A stretch of DNA of 64,000 nt from Larix kaempferi (GCA_027924585.1 BSBM01001138.1:13573001-13637000), one strand, 5' to 3'; counted from the first letter of the stretch, positions 12,508-24,099 are shown. Translations and numbers: made by a program. The notes: generated by a model from the sequence alone, not told the origin.

Positions 12508-12800
12508 AACCAACATAGATCCATCTTAAACCCAGATGTATCAAGCACCAAGAGGGATCCAATTTCTGGAGGTGTAAATTTTTTATCTTAAACTTTTTTA
12601 ATCTATTACATGAATTTTACAAATATTTTATAGCCAACATAGATCCATCTTAAACCCAGATGTATCAAGCACCAAGAGGGATCCAATTTCTGGAGGTGTA
12701 AATTTTTTATCTTAAACTTTTTACACGATCAAAAAAAAAAAAAAATAATAATAATAAATAAATTTGATAGATTAAGGTTTAAGATGGATCCATGTTGGTT
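12508..12800. mobile_element. Fold-back (MITE-like) element, copy 1, with internal 124-bp duplication
   Basis: The left terminus AACCAACATAGATCCATC (12508 on) is mirrored by the right terminus ending GATGGATCCATGTTGGTT at 12800. The inner word CAAGCACCAAGAGGGATCC is shared with other family members. An internal block is tandemly duplicated with a 124-bp period (ATTACATGAATTTTAC at 12481 and 12605), so the duplication overlaps the left end. It has no coding capacity. The family has further members at 15556-15706 and 33969-34165, and half copies near 17750 and 47640. Confidence 0.65.
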
Positions 12801-13325
12801 TTTTTTTTTTATTGTATGAGTCGACATGGATTTTTTAATTATTTTTTATTTGGTTTTAATTTTTTATTTTATGAACCAACATAATTTCCCCCATAATTAA
12901 ATTACAAGGTGAAAAATGTAACATAATTACAATAAAAATTGTAAATTCAATTTTTTTAATTTTACTTTTATTATATCTATCTATCTATATATATATATAT
13001 TATAATAAGTTACCATAAAATCGTAGTTTGTAGTTCTTTAAAAACTCATTTTTTCCTTCTACGTTTGTGTTTGGATCCACCAAAGTCAAAACTGCCGAGG
13101 ATAGTAATGTCGATACATTTACAGATAGACTAATACATTTGCCAAGTTTGGCTGAGGTTTCTCGAAGTTGTTTGTAAATGATTTGATTACTGAAATTTAA
13201 TGTAAATTCTTCGATTACTCTCCATCCTGATGTTGTAAACATGCAAAAAAAAACATTAATAAAAACATGTTGTGGAGTGAATTGAAATTTAACCAACAAC
13301 TATCATCAAAGGCTATGTAAATTAC

Positions 13326-14924
13326 TGTGAAATCAGTAGGTCCATGCGCTCTTTTTACGAAGGAGGGTCATCTACCGTAGACAAGACCCTTCTCTACGTT
13401 TGGACTACGGGCAGAGCCAAACCAAAGCAGTGGTGGATTGAGTTGCATTGATGCCTGCAGTCACAGAGTGTTGTCATATTTATACATGTACATGAATAGA
13501 TGAAATAATATGTATTGAAAAACTAACATGTTTTAATACTTACCTCTGCTTGGGACATATCTCCCCCATGGGAGGGATCACTACTACCAAATTCTTGTCC
13601 CTCTGCAGAGCCAGATAACACCTGCAAGTTTAAATATTATAAATGTTAGCAATCTATAAAGGAGTACACTAAGAAAAAATAATTTGAACAAGATTAAGTC
13701 ATTAACCATGTACTTACATTCCTGAAAAACTCATACAAGTCCGTTGTGGGGAATTCACTCAAATCAATGCCTCCCACATCCTGTTGAGAATGCGGGTACC
13801 TGCAACTTCAAAAATTGTAGATATTATACCATCTAGGAAATTAATGAACTAACAAGTATTAACGAACTGGCATGTATTAACAAAATGACATGTTGAAAAT
13901 ATGACTTCGGTGTTGGTTGTTTCCACCTTAGATAGGATAACACCGGGTACACTACCACCCGTTGCAGAGGCATCAAGCTCCTGCAAGATTAAAAATTGTA
14001 TATATTAACAATCTTTTAATGTGTACAATATGGAAAAAAATAATTTGAACAAAAAATTAATGTTTTAACTATGTCCTTATTAATCAGAATTCATCGTAGA
14101 GGTGTCATGTGTTGGTCCACGACCATAGCAGGATTGGCCACACGTTGTGCACACGTATAGCTCAATCTATGGCTCATGTGATGTCAGTCTATCCCACTAG
14201 TGGATGGTCCTCTGCCGCTGGAATCTGATGGTTGTACCCCACCAAAGGAAGAGGTCCCTGCCTAATCAATAGTTGTACTCTAGCATACAATGAATTGGGC
14301 TAGTGTCAAAAATGTCTCCTGTGTCTGGGGTATCATCGTATGTGCAGGAGGGACGTTTGGCCTTGGTATCTAGATACGCGGTGGAGGTATCAGTCGATTG
14401 GAATCTTTGTGCCTAACTTTAGGACGGTTTTGGGGCATACCCATACCAGCACCTTGGAACCCCAACATATCGAAATAGTTGACATGTTTATCCATCACAA
14501 ACTTAGCATAAAGTTTTTGAAGGAAATATAGCGGTAGTTCCCTATTTTGTGTGGGGGAATGTCAAATAACATATACCATCGATCCATCCAATGATCTCTG
14601 ATTGGTGGAAAAACACACCACTCAATTGAAATATGTGCTCTAGTAGTATTTGGAATGGAATCTACCCCAGACACTCTAAAAAGTGAATATATTTTCTCTT
14701 TAGTTATTTTTAATTTCATCACCTCATTGTAACTCAATCCATCGGCATATTCTTTCTGTTTTCTTTCTCTGTACGATGATATGTTGTACAATGCATCGTT
14801 TGAGCGACTGATAGCATCCACAATAGCATCTAGTGATGCTGCCAATGAGCGGTGAAGTTCATCTCCACCCCTCCAAGCTATACCGATCTCTCTCAATATC
14901 TTTGCATTCTGATCCACAATAGCC
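13326..14924 (-). pseudogene. Unrecognised multi-exon gene, longer copy B
   Basis: Exons on the minus strand, 5' to 3'. The large block 14495-14924 (acceptor ATTGCAG at 14925) encodes about 143 residues with KEYADGLSYNEVMKLK and WMDRWYMLFDIPPHK; coding words such as GFQGAGMGMPQN continue in another frame to about 14400. Then 13927-13980 (18 codons, AAG|GTGGAA donor), 13718-13799 (YPHSQQDVGGIDLSEF, AAT|GTAAGT), 13544-13621 (exactly 26 codons, VLSGSAEGQEFGSSDP, GAG|GTAAGT) and 13326-13454 (43 codons, CTGCAG acceptor, ACA|GTAATT). Breaks: a frameshift near 14530 and a TGA in the last exon where copy A has a Gln codon. The next exon downstream is cut off by the duplication join. Family unknown; a host gene or a gene carried by a transposon are both possible. 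Confidence 0.6.
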
Positions 14925-15555
14925 ACTGCAATCATAAATACAAAAAAATATCATTAGAAAAATACACATGGTATAATGACATCTCTAAGCAATGGAAAAT
15001 GTAAAACTAGTGTACAATAAATAACAACATTAACTGTTTATAATTTGATATTTAAAATTGAACAAATTATACATTAAAGACTAAACATTTAACATTTTTC
15101 CATCTTAAATTCATGTCGTATGTGTGTATTAATTTCAATTTCAAGATACATAAATTAAATGTCCTAAGTGTATATGTTGATTGAGAATCTTCTCGACCTT
15201 ATTTTTAGGCTTGGATTATGAATTTTCATCAAAATTGTAGGGTGTTGATTAATGTCCTTGGAGGATCAGCTCCAAGATTTCGGGTAGAGGCAAGGACTAG
15301 ATCCTAAAGCATGGGGCACAAAGTGTTGATGAATAAAGTTGCCATATAGGCAAGAATTTTGATATATGTAATTATTTGTTGTGGCCTAAAGTTTTTTGGA
15401 CTCACCATTTACCATCTTTGTTTATATGTAATTTGGGGCATATATGGATTTCTAGCATAAAACATGTTTTAAAAAATGCATACGCCTTTAGTAGCTCATA
15501 ACCATACACCTTTAGTAGCTCATAGGCATTATGTATACAAATATTAATATGTTAT

Positions 15556-15706
15556 AACCAACATAGATCCATCTTAAACCTAGATCTATCAAGCACCAAG
15601 AGGGATCCAATTTCTCAAGGTGTAAATTTTTTTATCTTAAACTTTTTACACGTTCAGGAAAAAAAAAGGTTGATAAATTAAGGTTTAAGATAGATCCATT
15701 TTGGTT
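15556..15706. mobile_element. Fold-back (MITE-like) element, copy 2
   Basis: Termini AACCAACATAGATCCATC and GATAGATCCATTTTGGTT face each other across 151 bp, with the family core CAAGCACCAAGAGGGATCC between. It is the counterpart of the 12508 copy in the other duplication unit but lacks the 124-bp internal duplication, so that duplication arose after the segmental duplication or was lost here. Confidence 0.65.
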
Positions 15707-15923
15707 TTATTTTTTTTATTGTATGAATCTACATGGATTTTTTAATTATTTTTTATTTTATGAACGTACATGATTTCTCCCATAATATAGAGTACCTCAC
15801 TACTCTTGATGCAACCATTCATATATTATATGGTGAAAAATATAACATAATTGCAATAAAAATTGTAAATTCAATTTTTTTATATAACTTTTTAAATTTA
15901 CTTTTATATATATATTCGGTTGA

Positions 15924-15924
<1 letters not shown>

Positions 15925-15981
<57 letters not shown>

Positions 15982-16072
15982 ATAATAAGTTACCATAAAA
16001 TCTTAATTTTGTAGTTCTCTTTAAAAACTCATTTTTTCCTTCTACGTTTGTGTTTGGATCCACCGAAGTCAA

Positions 16073-16110
<38 letters not shown>

Positions 16111-16320
16111 ATAATAAGTTACCATAAAATCTTAATTTTGTAGTTCTCTTTAAAAACTCATTTTTTCCTTCTACGTTTGTGTTTGGATCCACCGAAGTCA
16201 AAACTGCCGAGGATAGTAACGTCGATACATGTACAGATAGACTAATACACTTGTCAAGTTTGGCTGAGGTTTCTCGAAGTTGTTGTTTGTAAATTCTTCG
16301 ATTACTGAAATTTAATGTCA
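15925..16320. repeat. (TA)n microsatellites flanking a duplicated block of about 130 bp
   Basis: A (TA)n run at about 15930-15975 and another at 16075-16102 precede two near-identical blocks (TAATATAATAAGTTACC through CCACCGAAGTCAAAACT). The second block continues into the unit-B sequence. Slippage or unequal exchange between the TA tracts explains it. The 93- and 173-codon frames here are repeat products. Confidence 0.8.
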
Positions 16321-16429
16321 CCTGGCATCTGTGCGATAAGATTGGAAGGTCATTTTATGGCTTACAAACAAATTTTAGCAAAGGGAAAGCTGGCGTTCTA
16401 TTCACAGTGATTTTGAAATTTTGTAGTTA

Positions 16430-16690
16430 CGTACGTTTAAAGAATCCTTTTTCCTTTTGCACTTAATGTTGGATCCACCAAAGTCAAAAACGCGTCGACG
16501 ATAGTAACGTCGATACACATATACAGATAGACTGAGGTTTCTCGAAGCTGTGGTTTGTAAATTCTTCGACTACTGAAATTTAATGTCAATTGGTTTGTGT
16601 GATAAGATTGGAAGGTCATTTCATGCATACAAACAAATTCTAGCCAAGGGCATGCTGGCATTCGATTCACAGCGACGGCACAGATTTAGA
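16430..16690. repeat. Third copy of the TTGGATCCACCAAAGTC block
   Basis: TTGGATCCACCAAAGTCAAA, GATAGACTGAGGTTTCTCG and TACTGAAATTTAATGTCA repeat the order seen at about 13068-13205 and 16168-16319, with internal deletions. It marks a further degraded piece of the duplicated unit just beyond its right edge. Confidence 0.6.
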
Positions 16691-18945
16691 AATTTGAACC
16701 GGGAACATGTATACTGAGAACCATACGCAGATACCAACATTATTATTCTTGTATCGTCTGCTCAGAACCATACGCAGATACCGACATTATTCTTCAATGT
16801 AAAATGCACGGAGGTTGAACGATGGATGGGACCAAATGATCCCGACAGCTCCACGATGCGCTCGTTGTGATGCTGAGATTACTCAGAGTACGTCGGTTGG
16901 CCGGGTTCACAAGACCGATTGATAAGAATGTGTGGATAATCATCCAAATCGCAATTTTCATTAGTCACATTGTGATTTTGATAATTTGGGTAGTTTTAAA
17001 ATCAAGTACTCAAGACCGATTGATAAGAATGTGTGGATAATCATACTTACATGGCTCGTAAAGAACGACTAAAATGCCATATTTTCTGGGGTTTAGAAGA
17101 AGAATTTTGCCTAAAAACTGCAATTTTAGTAATCAGAAACATACAATTTAGGTTAAATGATTGATTTTGGAACTACCTAAATTATCTAAATTATACAATT
17201 CAGGTTAAATGATTGATTTTGGAACTACCCAAATCATCTAAATTGCAATTTGAGTAATTTTTACACTACCCAGATTGGGCGTTTTGGTTGTTACATATAC
17301 AGCTCCCTCTCCATGATAGAGAGAGCTTGTGACCCATAGGAGTAATTGGTCTTTGGGATTTTTGTGGAATTGGGTCAATTTAATTTTAATTTTAATTTTT
17401 TTGGAATTGCAGTTTTTATTGTAGAAATGATTTCAGCTCCTCAATTACTATTTGATATTTTGATTATACAATTCCAACCACTTAAAACTGTAATTTCAAT
17501 CTTTTTTTGGTGAGATTTTGGTTAAATATAAATTATCTATCACTTATCCCAATTTATTCCTTAAGAGTTATTTAACATTTTTAATTACATCCTTATTTTA
17601 AAATCCATTTATATTGAAAAATGGATTTAGTATTATGGATTATGCAATCTCAAAACTTATAAAACCTGTGATTCTAATAACCCATGTCAAAAATAATCTA
17701 ACATCACACATAAATGTCCACATTATGGATTATTTAATTAGCATAGATACATCTTAAAACGGGATCTAGGAAGTTCGGAAAGGGATCAAACCCCTTTTTA
17801 AAGTGTAAATGTTCAAAAAGAGTTTTAATTTATCTAAATTGTGTAGTTTTATATATGCTGTTAAATGTTTTAAATCTACTTTGAATAGACATGTTATTTT
17901 TTATAATATTTTATTATTTTTTAAAATTAACACATATCAACTCTAAGATGAGCAAGGAAAATATTACACATCCCCTATTAAATTATATTATAAAATAATA
18001 AAATATACCTTTTAATATAAAAAATTAATTTAAAATATAAAAATAATTTATAAAAGTTTAGTTTAGAATATAAGTTAATTTAGAATAAAATAAAGTTCTA
18101 GAAATATTATTATTATTAGATATATTATAATCGATTTGAGTACATATCTTATTTCTTATTTCGTGGGTTTCTTTATTATCATTTTTTTATTTTTTATAAT
18201 TCTACTTCATATTTTACATATTTGATAGAATTACCTATCTCCATACCGAGCATTGAATTAATATGCTTTCCATTATAAGTATTATTATTCTATGGTTATT
18301 GTAATCGATTTGAGGTTCATATCTTATCTCATATGTTCTTTTATTCTTAATTTTTATGTATTGTCTACTTCATATCTTGCAGAATTACATGTCCCCATAT
18401 CGAGCATTGAATTAATATGGTTTCCATCACTCTATAAAAAAAAATTAATATATAATCCTTAAATTGTAATTTAATATAAAGTTAGACCTTGCAAAAGGAT
18501 ATTTATATCAAACTTTTACCACAAGAAAATCCAATCGCACCCTAAGTTGTACGAATAGATACCTATTGTTCCCATCAAGGTGGACATGTCTTTATTTAGT
18601 ATGGTCCAAGTTGAATATATCATGAATTTTATTGTTATATATTATTATTTAATTTTGTGAATGAGATCTCTCCCATATCTCTTCCATCCCCACCCTTCCA
18701 TATGTATATGGGGTGGGGTTCAACAAAATATATTTATCTATCTATTATTTTTAATAAATAATATATTATAAAATTAAATTATAATAATAATATATTATAA
18801 AATTAAATTATAATTATTATGAATATTTTCTAATTTATTTATTTAAAAAAAAAATATCATATTTTTTAAATAATATAATAAACAATTGTATAATATATTA
18901 TCTATTATTTTTTGTATTATATTTGATTTTGTTATAAGACATATA
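16691..18945. other. No gene; AT-rich DNA with short direct repeats
   Basis: A direct repeat of about 30 bp (AAGACCGATTGATAAGAATG...) occurs at 16911 and 17012. A second one (GGTTAAATGATTGATTTTGG) occurs near 17152 and 17204. A fragment at about 17745-17810 resembles one half of the fold-back family (CATAGATACATCTTAAAACG). From about 18600 to 18940 the sequence is almost pure A/T. No coding signal. Confidence 0.55.
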
Positions 18946-18946
18946 G

Positions 18947-19540
18947 TTACACAATGTAATAGACACTACTATAAGATTTCATACATTTTTCACATAAAAA
19001 AGCTCTATACTTTATAATATATAAAATTGATAAAAGATTACAATCATTCCGTAAACTAACAGAAGCCTGAGAATGGCCCATCCAACAAACATGCACATGA
19101 TCAAACCCATAAAGAAACCCAAAAATAACCATGGTATTAACCCCAATCTCAAGCCTAGGAGATGCCAAAGAAACTAAAATGCATATCAAGGACATAGTAA
19201 AACCGAAAACCTCCGCTGAAAAGGAGATAAAAAGAAAAAAGAGGGCATATGCTATAAAGAAACATCTAACACCTAAAGACTAGAAGGGACCCTAAATCCC
19301 ATAACAAGAGATCTTCATGAAGCTCAAAAATGATACAGCCTTCACGAACTAAGAGGCCACGCCTGGACATCCGATCTTCCTCCATATTGTTTGCACGAAG
19401 GGTATGGTGGAAGTGAATCCCCTGCAGGTCCAAAAGTAACCTGCGGATCTGTGACATCCAAGGAGAAAGAACAATGGCACGAATAAGATTGCATACATAT
19501 CTCTACGTAAAACGAAAGAAAGAGTAATAAATACATTATG
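18947..19540 (-). pseudogene. 5'-truncated LINE 3' end with RNase H tail fragment
   Basis: The minus-strand frame 19266-19457 (63 codons) reads SQIRRLLLDLQ, FHHTLRANNMEEDRMSRRGL. This has the look of the C-terminal part of the RNase H domain carried by plant LINEs (helix, then an H-x-x-R-x-x-N-x-x-x-D-x-L-S core). Nothing upstream of it is LINE-like, so the copy is 5'-truncated near 19540. The region to 18947 would be 3' UTR, ending in A-rich minus-strand sequence. The match is by pattern only. Confidence 0.45.
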
Positions 19541-20215
19541 TTATTAATTTTTTTTTATAAAATGAAGGAAATAATAATAAGTACATAAGTATGTTGGATT
19601 TGATAGTTGAGAACATTTATTTCTTTTTATGAAGTCATCATGTTTTAGAGGGGGTAAGGTATGTTTACTTTTAAATGGTTTAATAGTCAACTCATTATAT
19701 GAAGGGGTTCCTTGTCCCACAAATAAGGAGTTCTTATACACTAATGTAGTGTGTTATCACTAGAGTTTTTACCTAGACTACTGAGGTTCAAAGCCTAGAG
19801 AAATCTTAAAACTATTGGGAGAATGGCTAGATATGTGAGTTTATAAACAAATGAATAAAGTTGAGATCAGGCTGGCATATCAAGTTAGTAAACAGTGAAA
19901 GTATAAACATAATAAACAAAGATATAAAAATTACGAGAATGAACTTATGTAAGGAACGAGCAAGTTCTATCCAAATCATTGACAAGTTACAATTCATTCA
20001 TAAGAAACCAAGAATAGAAACACATCTATCCAAGAGAAAGAATCATGAATAAAACATAATATTTATCATTTCATATATTAAAACAGAACTGGCTCAGTTC
20101 GCACATAATCACTTCAAAGCATTCTTATAAACAAAGGAAATGTAATACATGCTTATATAATAAAGCTTCAGTCTGATCTCCACCATCTAACCCTTCATAT
20201 TGTCTATTGAGACTT

Positions 20216-20227
20216 CTTATATACAAA
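20216..20227 (-). promoter_or_regulatory. TATA-like element of the gypsy-1 3' LTR
   Basis: TTTGTATATAAG on the minus strand, conserved at the matching place in the other LTR (30868-30879). It lies downstream of the LTR reading frame, so that frame is in U3 and would be transcribed within the element RNA at its 3' end or from a separate upstream promoter. Confidence 0.45.
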
Positions 20228-20510
20228 ATTTACAAAACTGAAACAGTTTTACGATCCATCTTTCATGGATCTGAATAATACCAAAATAGAAAATTTGTTT
20301 ACATTTAACTAGTTCGAATATCTTCAAAGATAAGCCTAATCTCTAATCCTAACAACTGTATAAACAAACTATAATCTTATCAACTAACAGTTGTCCAATC
20401 CTAATTTCTTATAAAAAATGACCTGGCTCTAGTACTTGATTCGTTCATGATCAGTTTAAAACTTCTTGCCTGCTTCAACTAGAATGGTCAAAGACAAAGC
20501 CATCTAGTGC

Positions 20511-21963
20511 TTACGACCTTTTCACCAACCGAGGTTGCCCTTCTTCCATGACTTGAAATCGATCTTGAAGGTCCTTATTTTGCTTTACAAGTTCCTCATA
20601 TTGTTGCTGTATAACCCTTTTCTTCTTCAAGATTTCTTTAGACATTGTGATGAGTTCCTGATACTTATCATCTTTCTCTTCCAAATCCTCTTGCAGTTGC
20701 TTGTTAGCAATCATCAATTTTTCATTTGAATCTTGGAGATATTTGTTTTTCTCTTTAAAAAAATTGCAAAGACCTTTTGATTTCATCTAGCTCTAATAAT
20801 GATTCCATTCTTTCCAACTACACAGGAGTTTCATCAATTTCTGAAAGTTTTGAACCTGAACCAATTTCATACTCAGCTACCTTTTGTTTATCCCTGCAGA
20901 ACCAATCTGGTATATACCCTGAATCTCCTTGAATTTCTACTAGGTTTTGCTTTGCTATGAAATACTCTTCATCTGCAACATGTGCCTCCTCATCACTATC
21001 AACCAAAAGAACTTCATCCTGTCCTGCATTTGATGAAACTTCTTGAACCTTTATATTTTCTCCAATAACCCTAGGAGTATCGGGAGCACTAATTTCTTCT
21101 TTTTGGGCTTCAACAACAATTTTCTTCTGCACTTCTATAGTAGAAACCTCTGGGAAATATTCATTTACAGGCTCATTTACTATAGCTTTGAACTCTTCTT
21201 TTCGTTGTTCATTCTCGGGCTCAGTTACTTCCTTTGTTTGTTCTTTACATTTCTTATTTGTTCCCTTGTCATTATGATGCTTTTGTATTTCATTTTCGAA
21301 CCCTAACCAGAAGAGAAAGTAGTTCCAAGTTTTACCTTTCTTGTTCAACTCGGTAATTATTAATAGTTTGATTAGGCCGTGATGAAACAAGGAATGACTG
21401 GTGTGCTCATGTTGTTTTTGAACCGGACTGACCATCTTTTGTATGCTTTTATACCAATAAAAGGGCAAATCCAGCTTGGAGTCACCATTTAAATGCATTA
21501 AAAATCTCATATGGTACTTGAGTATCATAGCATATCGACCCTCACAGTTTATGTAACTCCGAATGATGCTTAATGGAGCTCTCCATATTGGCTTGACTCT
21601 ACTTCAATGAATACCATTTTTCTAGTTTAGCTTCTCGAAGCCATGCAACAGAAACTAACCGAGGTCCACTTCAAACGGATGCTTCTTAAACCATTTTTCA
21701 CCTTCCGAAGGTATACCAATAGCCTCTACAATGGTGACCTCGTCAACTTTCAAAGCTAGGGTTTGAAAGTCCACCATAGAATCCCTGTAATTCTTCACAA
21801 ATGCATTTGTTACATGTACATTATAACCCTTTATTCTTTCGCAGAGAAAGAACCATCCAACGGTCTTCATCATTGCTACACATATGGGAAATTCATCAAC
21901 CCACTGAAGATTTTCTGGTTCGAATCTACATAGTTTTCCACTAGTTCTTTTAGCCACTGCCAT
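20511..21963 (-). pseudogene. U3-encoded open frame, 3' LTR copy
   Basis: This sense-strand frame begins MAVAKRTSGKLCRFEPENL, with WVDEFP, TVGWFFLCERIKGYN and AIGIPSEGEKWFKK. It continues through HTSHSLFHHGLIKLL and TWNYFLFWLGF to an acidic stretch (VLLVDSDEEAHVADEE) and a C-terminal heptad-like coiled coil (about 20513-20790, KYLQDSNEKLMIANKQLQED). It is interrupted by TAG 21655-21657, TAG 21622-21624, a TGA a few codons later, TAG near 20818 and a T insertion near 20757. The TAG at 21622 is also in the other LTR, so it was there at insertion. The terminal TAA at 20511 replaces a Gln codon of the other copy. No function is assignable. Confidence 0.55.
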
Positions 21964-22117
21964 GGTGATATGAAGCTTCTGTTGGCTCGTGTTCCTGTCA
22001 CAACATTCCACATAGAAATATGCACTATGCAGAGAAAGGTCGATAGGATTTGCTAAAACTTAAAATCATGATCTTAGCAAATCTTCGAAAATAGGGTCCC
22101 TGTACATCACAGTATAA

Positions 22118-22363
22118 TTACATTGTATTGTTTTGCAACATGCATCTGAACCCTGTACATTTAATTATTAACCAGGACTGTCCTTCAGCCATGCGTCCTT
22201 CTCTCAAGAGGTGGAAACAATCTGGCAGCGCCATCTCATCCTCATTATTCAATGCGCTGTCGGTATGTGCCAAATCAGACTTTGAAATAACATCACCATG
22301 AAAAACCATCGAACTTTCATCATTCAGAAGTAAGGGCTCGTTTATTAGGCAAACCACAACCAT
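22118..22363 (-). other. Small upstream frame in the gypsy-1 U3 (3' LTR copy)
   Basis: 81 codons starting MVVVCLINEPLLLNDESS. The 5' LTR has the equivalent frame at 32707-33006 (99 codons), which ends at a TGA followed closely by TAA; both stops are shared by the two LTRs. Shared openness between LTR copies is not independent evidence of coding, so this may be chance. If real, it is a short separate protein ahead of the larger U3 frame. Confidence 0.25.
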
Positions 22364-22773
22364 TCACACATTAGGATATGCATATATTTCAATAAATAAC
22401 TTTAAAGGATTTAATGCAACTGAGCCTTATTTGTTTTAAAATAGAACAATGATAAAAAGAACCTCTTTTAAAAGAAAACCCCAAGCACTAAGATAAAAGC
22501 TATGGACAACAAGACTCTAAGCTAAACTAGGGTGAGTTTTGGGAAAACAAAGTCTTTTAGGAAACATTTCTAAATTTGAACTAGGATACAAATCTAGAGA
22601 TAACATCTGGCTCCGATTGGGGATAAATCTCTCCTTGTGAGGCTTTAAGAACGTCTTGACCATGTGCCTTCAAAAAACCTACTAGAATCATACCTCTGTT
22701 TTATTGGGCTAGAGACTTATATACAAAAATTGTAATGATATATACAATGAATATGTACAATGAATGCCTCAGT

Positions 22774-24090
22774 TCAGTATGTATGGAAATGTTTCAAAAA
22801 CCGCCCATTTAATGGACCTGCAACCTCATCTCCACTCAGATTTTCTAAAACAAAAGTATTATTTCCCAAAATCTTAACTATTGTAAAAGGTCCAAGCCAC
22901 AAATTATCAAATTTTCCATGCTTACCTTTTTCATCATTTCATGCATCCCATCTGAGAACTGCATCACCAACTGAGAAAGTATTTTCCTCGATCTTTTTAT
23001 CAAAACTCTCTTTTACCCTCTTTCTATGAACTTCAACTTTCTCCACCATTGCTTCTCTTTCTTGTTGCAACTTGACTATCTGGAACACTCTTCTTTTCAT
23101 TTCATCGGGTTATTCTTCTTCTTCTTGCAAAAATATGATTACTGGAAAACTTAATTGGACAGGAAATATTGCATCAACTCCATAAACAAGCTGAAAAGGT
23201 GATGTTCTAATTGACCTTTTTTCAGTTACCCTGGCTTCCCAAAGAGCATATCTTAATTTGGTATCCCAATTCCTTTTATTCTGTAACATCTTTTTAATAT
23301 TGTTCACAATATTTTTATTAGTGGATTCTGCTAATCCATTCCCTTGAGGGTAATAAGGTGTGGACTGTTTCAACATGATGTTATTCTCTTCACAAAAACT
23401 TACCATATTCTTGGACTTAAAGGCTGGAGAATTATCAGTAACCAACTTCCTTGGACAACCAAATCTGCTCAGAATATTATCTTCAAGGAAACCGATAATG
23501 ACTTTATCTTTTGCTCTTCTTGTGGGAATAACTTCCACCCACTTGGTAAAGAAATCAGTGGTAGTGAAAATCCACCTATGCTGACCACTAGAAGCAAGAT
23601 GAATTTCTCCTATAAAGTCTAAACCGCAATTGGTTTTAATGGTAAAGACTGCAACTGGTTTTAAGGGTAAAGACTGCAACTTGTGCTTTCCTGCAAATTT
23701 CTGACATTCAACTCAAGCTTTGACATACAGATACACATATGTGAAAAGAGTGGGCCAATAGTAACCTGCCCTTAAAATTTTAAATGCACTTGCTTTCCAA
23801 TACTTATGTCCCCCACATGCACCTCCATGTAATTTTGCAGTAACATCATCAGCCTCTGATCTATCCAAACATTTAAGCAAAATTCCTCCAGTATCTTTCC
23901 AATATAAAACTTGATCAATTAAAACATATTTCAAATCTTTAAGTTTTAATGACCTATATTCATTCTTATTCAGATCAGGAGGGCATTGTAAATGTAGCAG
24001 AAAATAAACAATCTTCTCATACCAAGTAGAATCGAGATACCTGTTATAAACTTGCTCTTTGTCATATCCTGTTGATACAATCTGCACTAA
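22774..24090 (-). pseudogene. gypsy-1 integrase and polyprotein C-terminus
   Basis: The zinc-binding region (HGGACGGH...VECQ) lies at about 23700-23810; its first Cys position is now TGA (23713-23715). The catalytic core is in the 189-codon block 23110-23679 with Asp21 (CGLDFIGEI), Asp82 (LVTDNSPAF) and Glu118 (NGLAEST), the D-D-35-E spacing of retroviral-type integrases. Beyond a TAA (23110-23112) the frame carries on through VHRKRVKESFDKK, GDAVLRWDA, a TGA (22939-22941), then LWLGPFTIVKI and GRFLKHF to the end near 22774. This tail is the usual post-core region of plant gypsy integrases; I see no chromodomain. The enzyme would insert cDNA into the genome, but this copy is inactive. Confidence 0.9.
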
Positions 24091-24099
24091 CTGTTCATT

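Larger units (their letters stand above)
10322..16320. repeat. Tandem segmental duplication, two units of about 3 kb
   Basis: Unit A runs from about 10322 to 13227 and unit B from 13228 to about 16320. Paired landmarks: exon 10420 with 13326; AATATCATTAGAAAAATACA at about 10700 with 14950; TTTTTAGGCTTGGATTATGAA at about 10958 with 15207; the fold-back element 12508 with 15556; TTTGGATCCACC...GTCAAAACTGCC at about 13068 with 16181. The join lies in the third exon, where CTCTCCAG/CCTGATG of unit A becomes CTCTCCAT/CCTGATG at 13227. Unit A has an extra partial repeat (about 11505-11700) of the AAACTTGGATTAGGAAG block, and unit B an extra (TA)n-linked duplication. The sequence between exons here (10680-12500, 12800-13325, 14936-15555) is intronic or intergenic with no other gene seen. 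Confidence 0.75.
19752..22605 (-). repeat. gypsy-1 3' LTR (2,854 bp)
   Basis: Collinear with 30404-33247 over its whole length and bounded by TGTTATC/GATAACA. The TATA-like TTTGTATATAAG (minus) at 20216-20227 puts about 2.4 kb of the LTR in U3, unusually long, and this U3 holds the reading frame listed separately. A purine patch AAGGAGAGA (minus, 22629-22637) lies about 24 bp before the LTR; the immediate junction is not a clear polypurine tract. Confidence 0.92.

Noticed and set aside
15733-16321. Frames of 93 and 173 codons containing long Tyr-Ile runs
   Set aside because: The Tyr-Ile runs are translated (TA)n microsatellite and the rest is the duplicated block read twice.
21043-21306. Plus-strand frame of 87 codons rich in Phe and Leu
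   Set aside because: It is the antisense shadow of the acidic part of the U3 frame; the same shadow occurs at 31686-31997.
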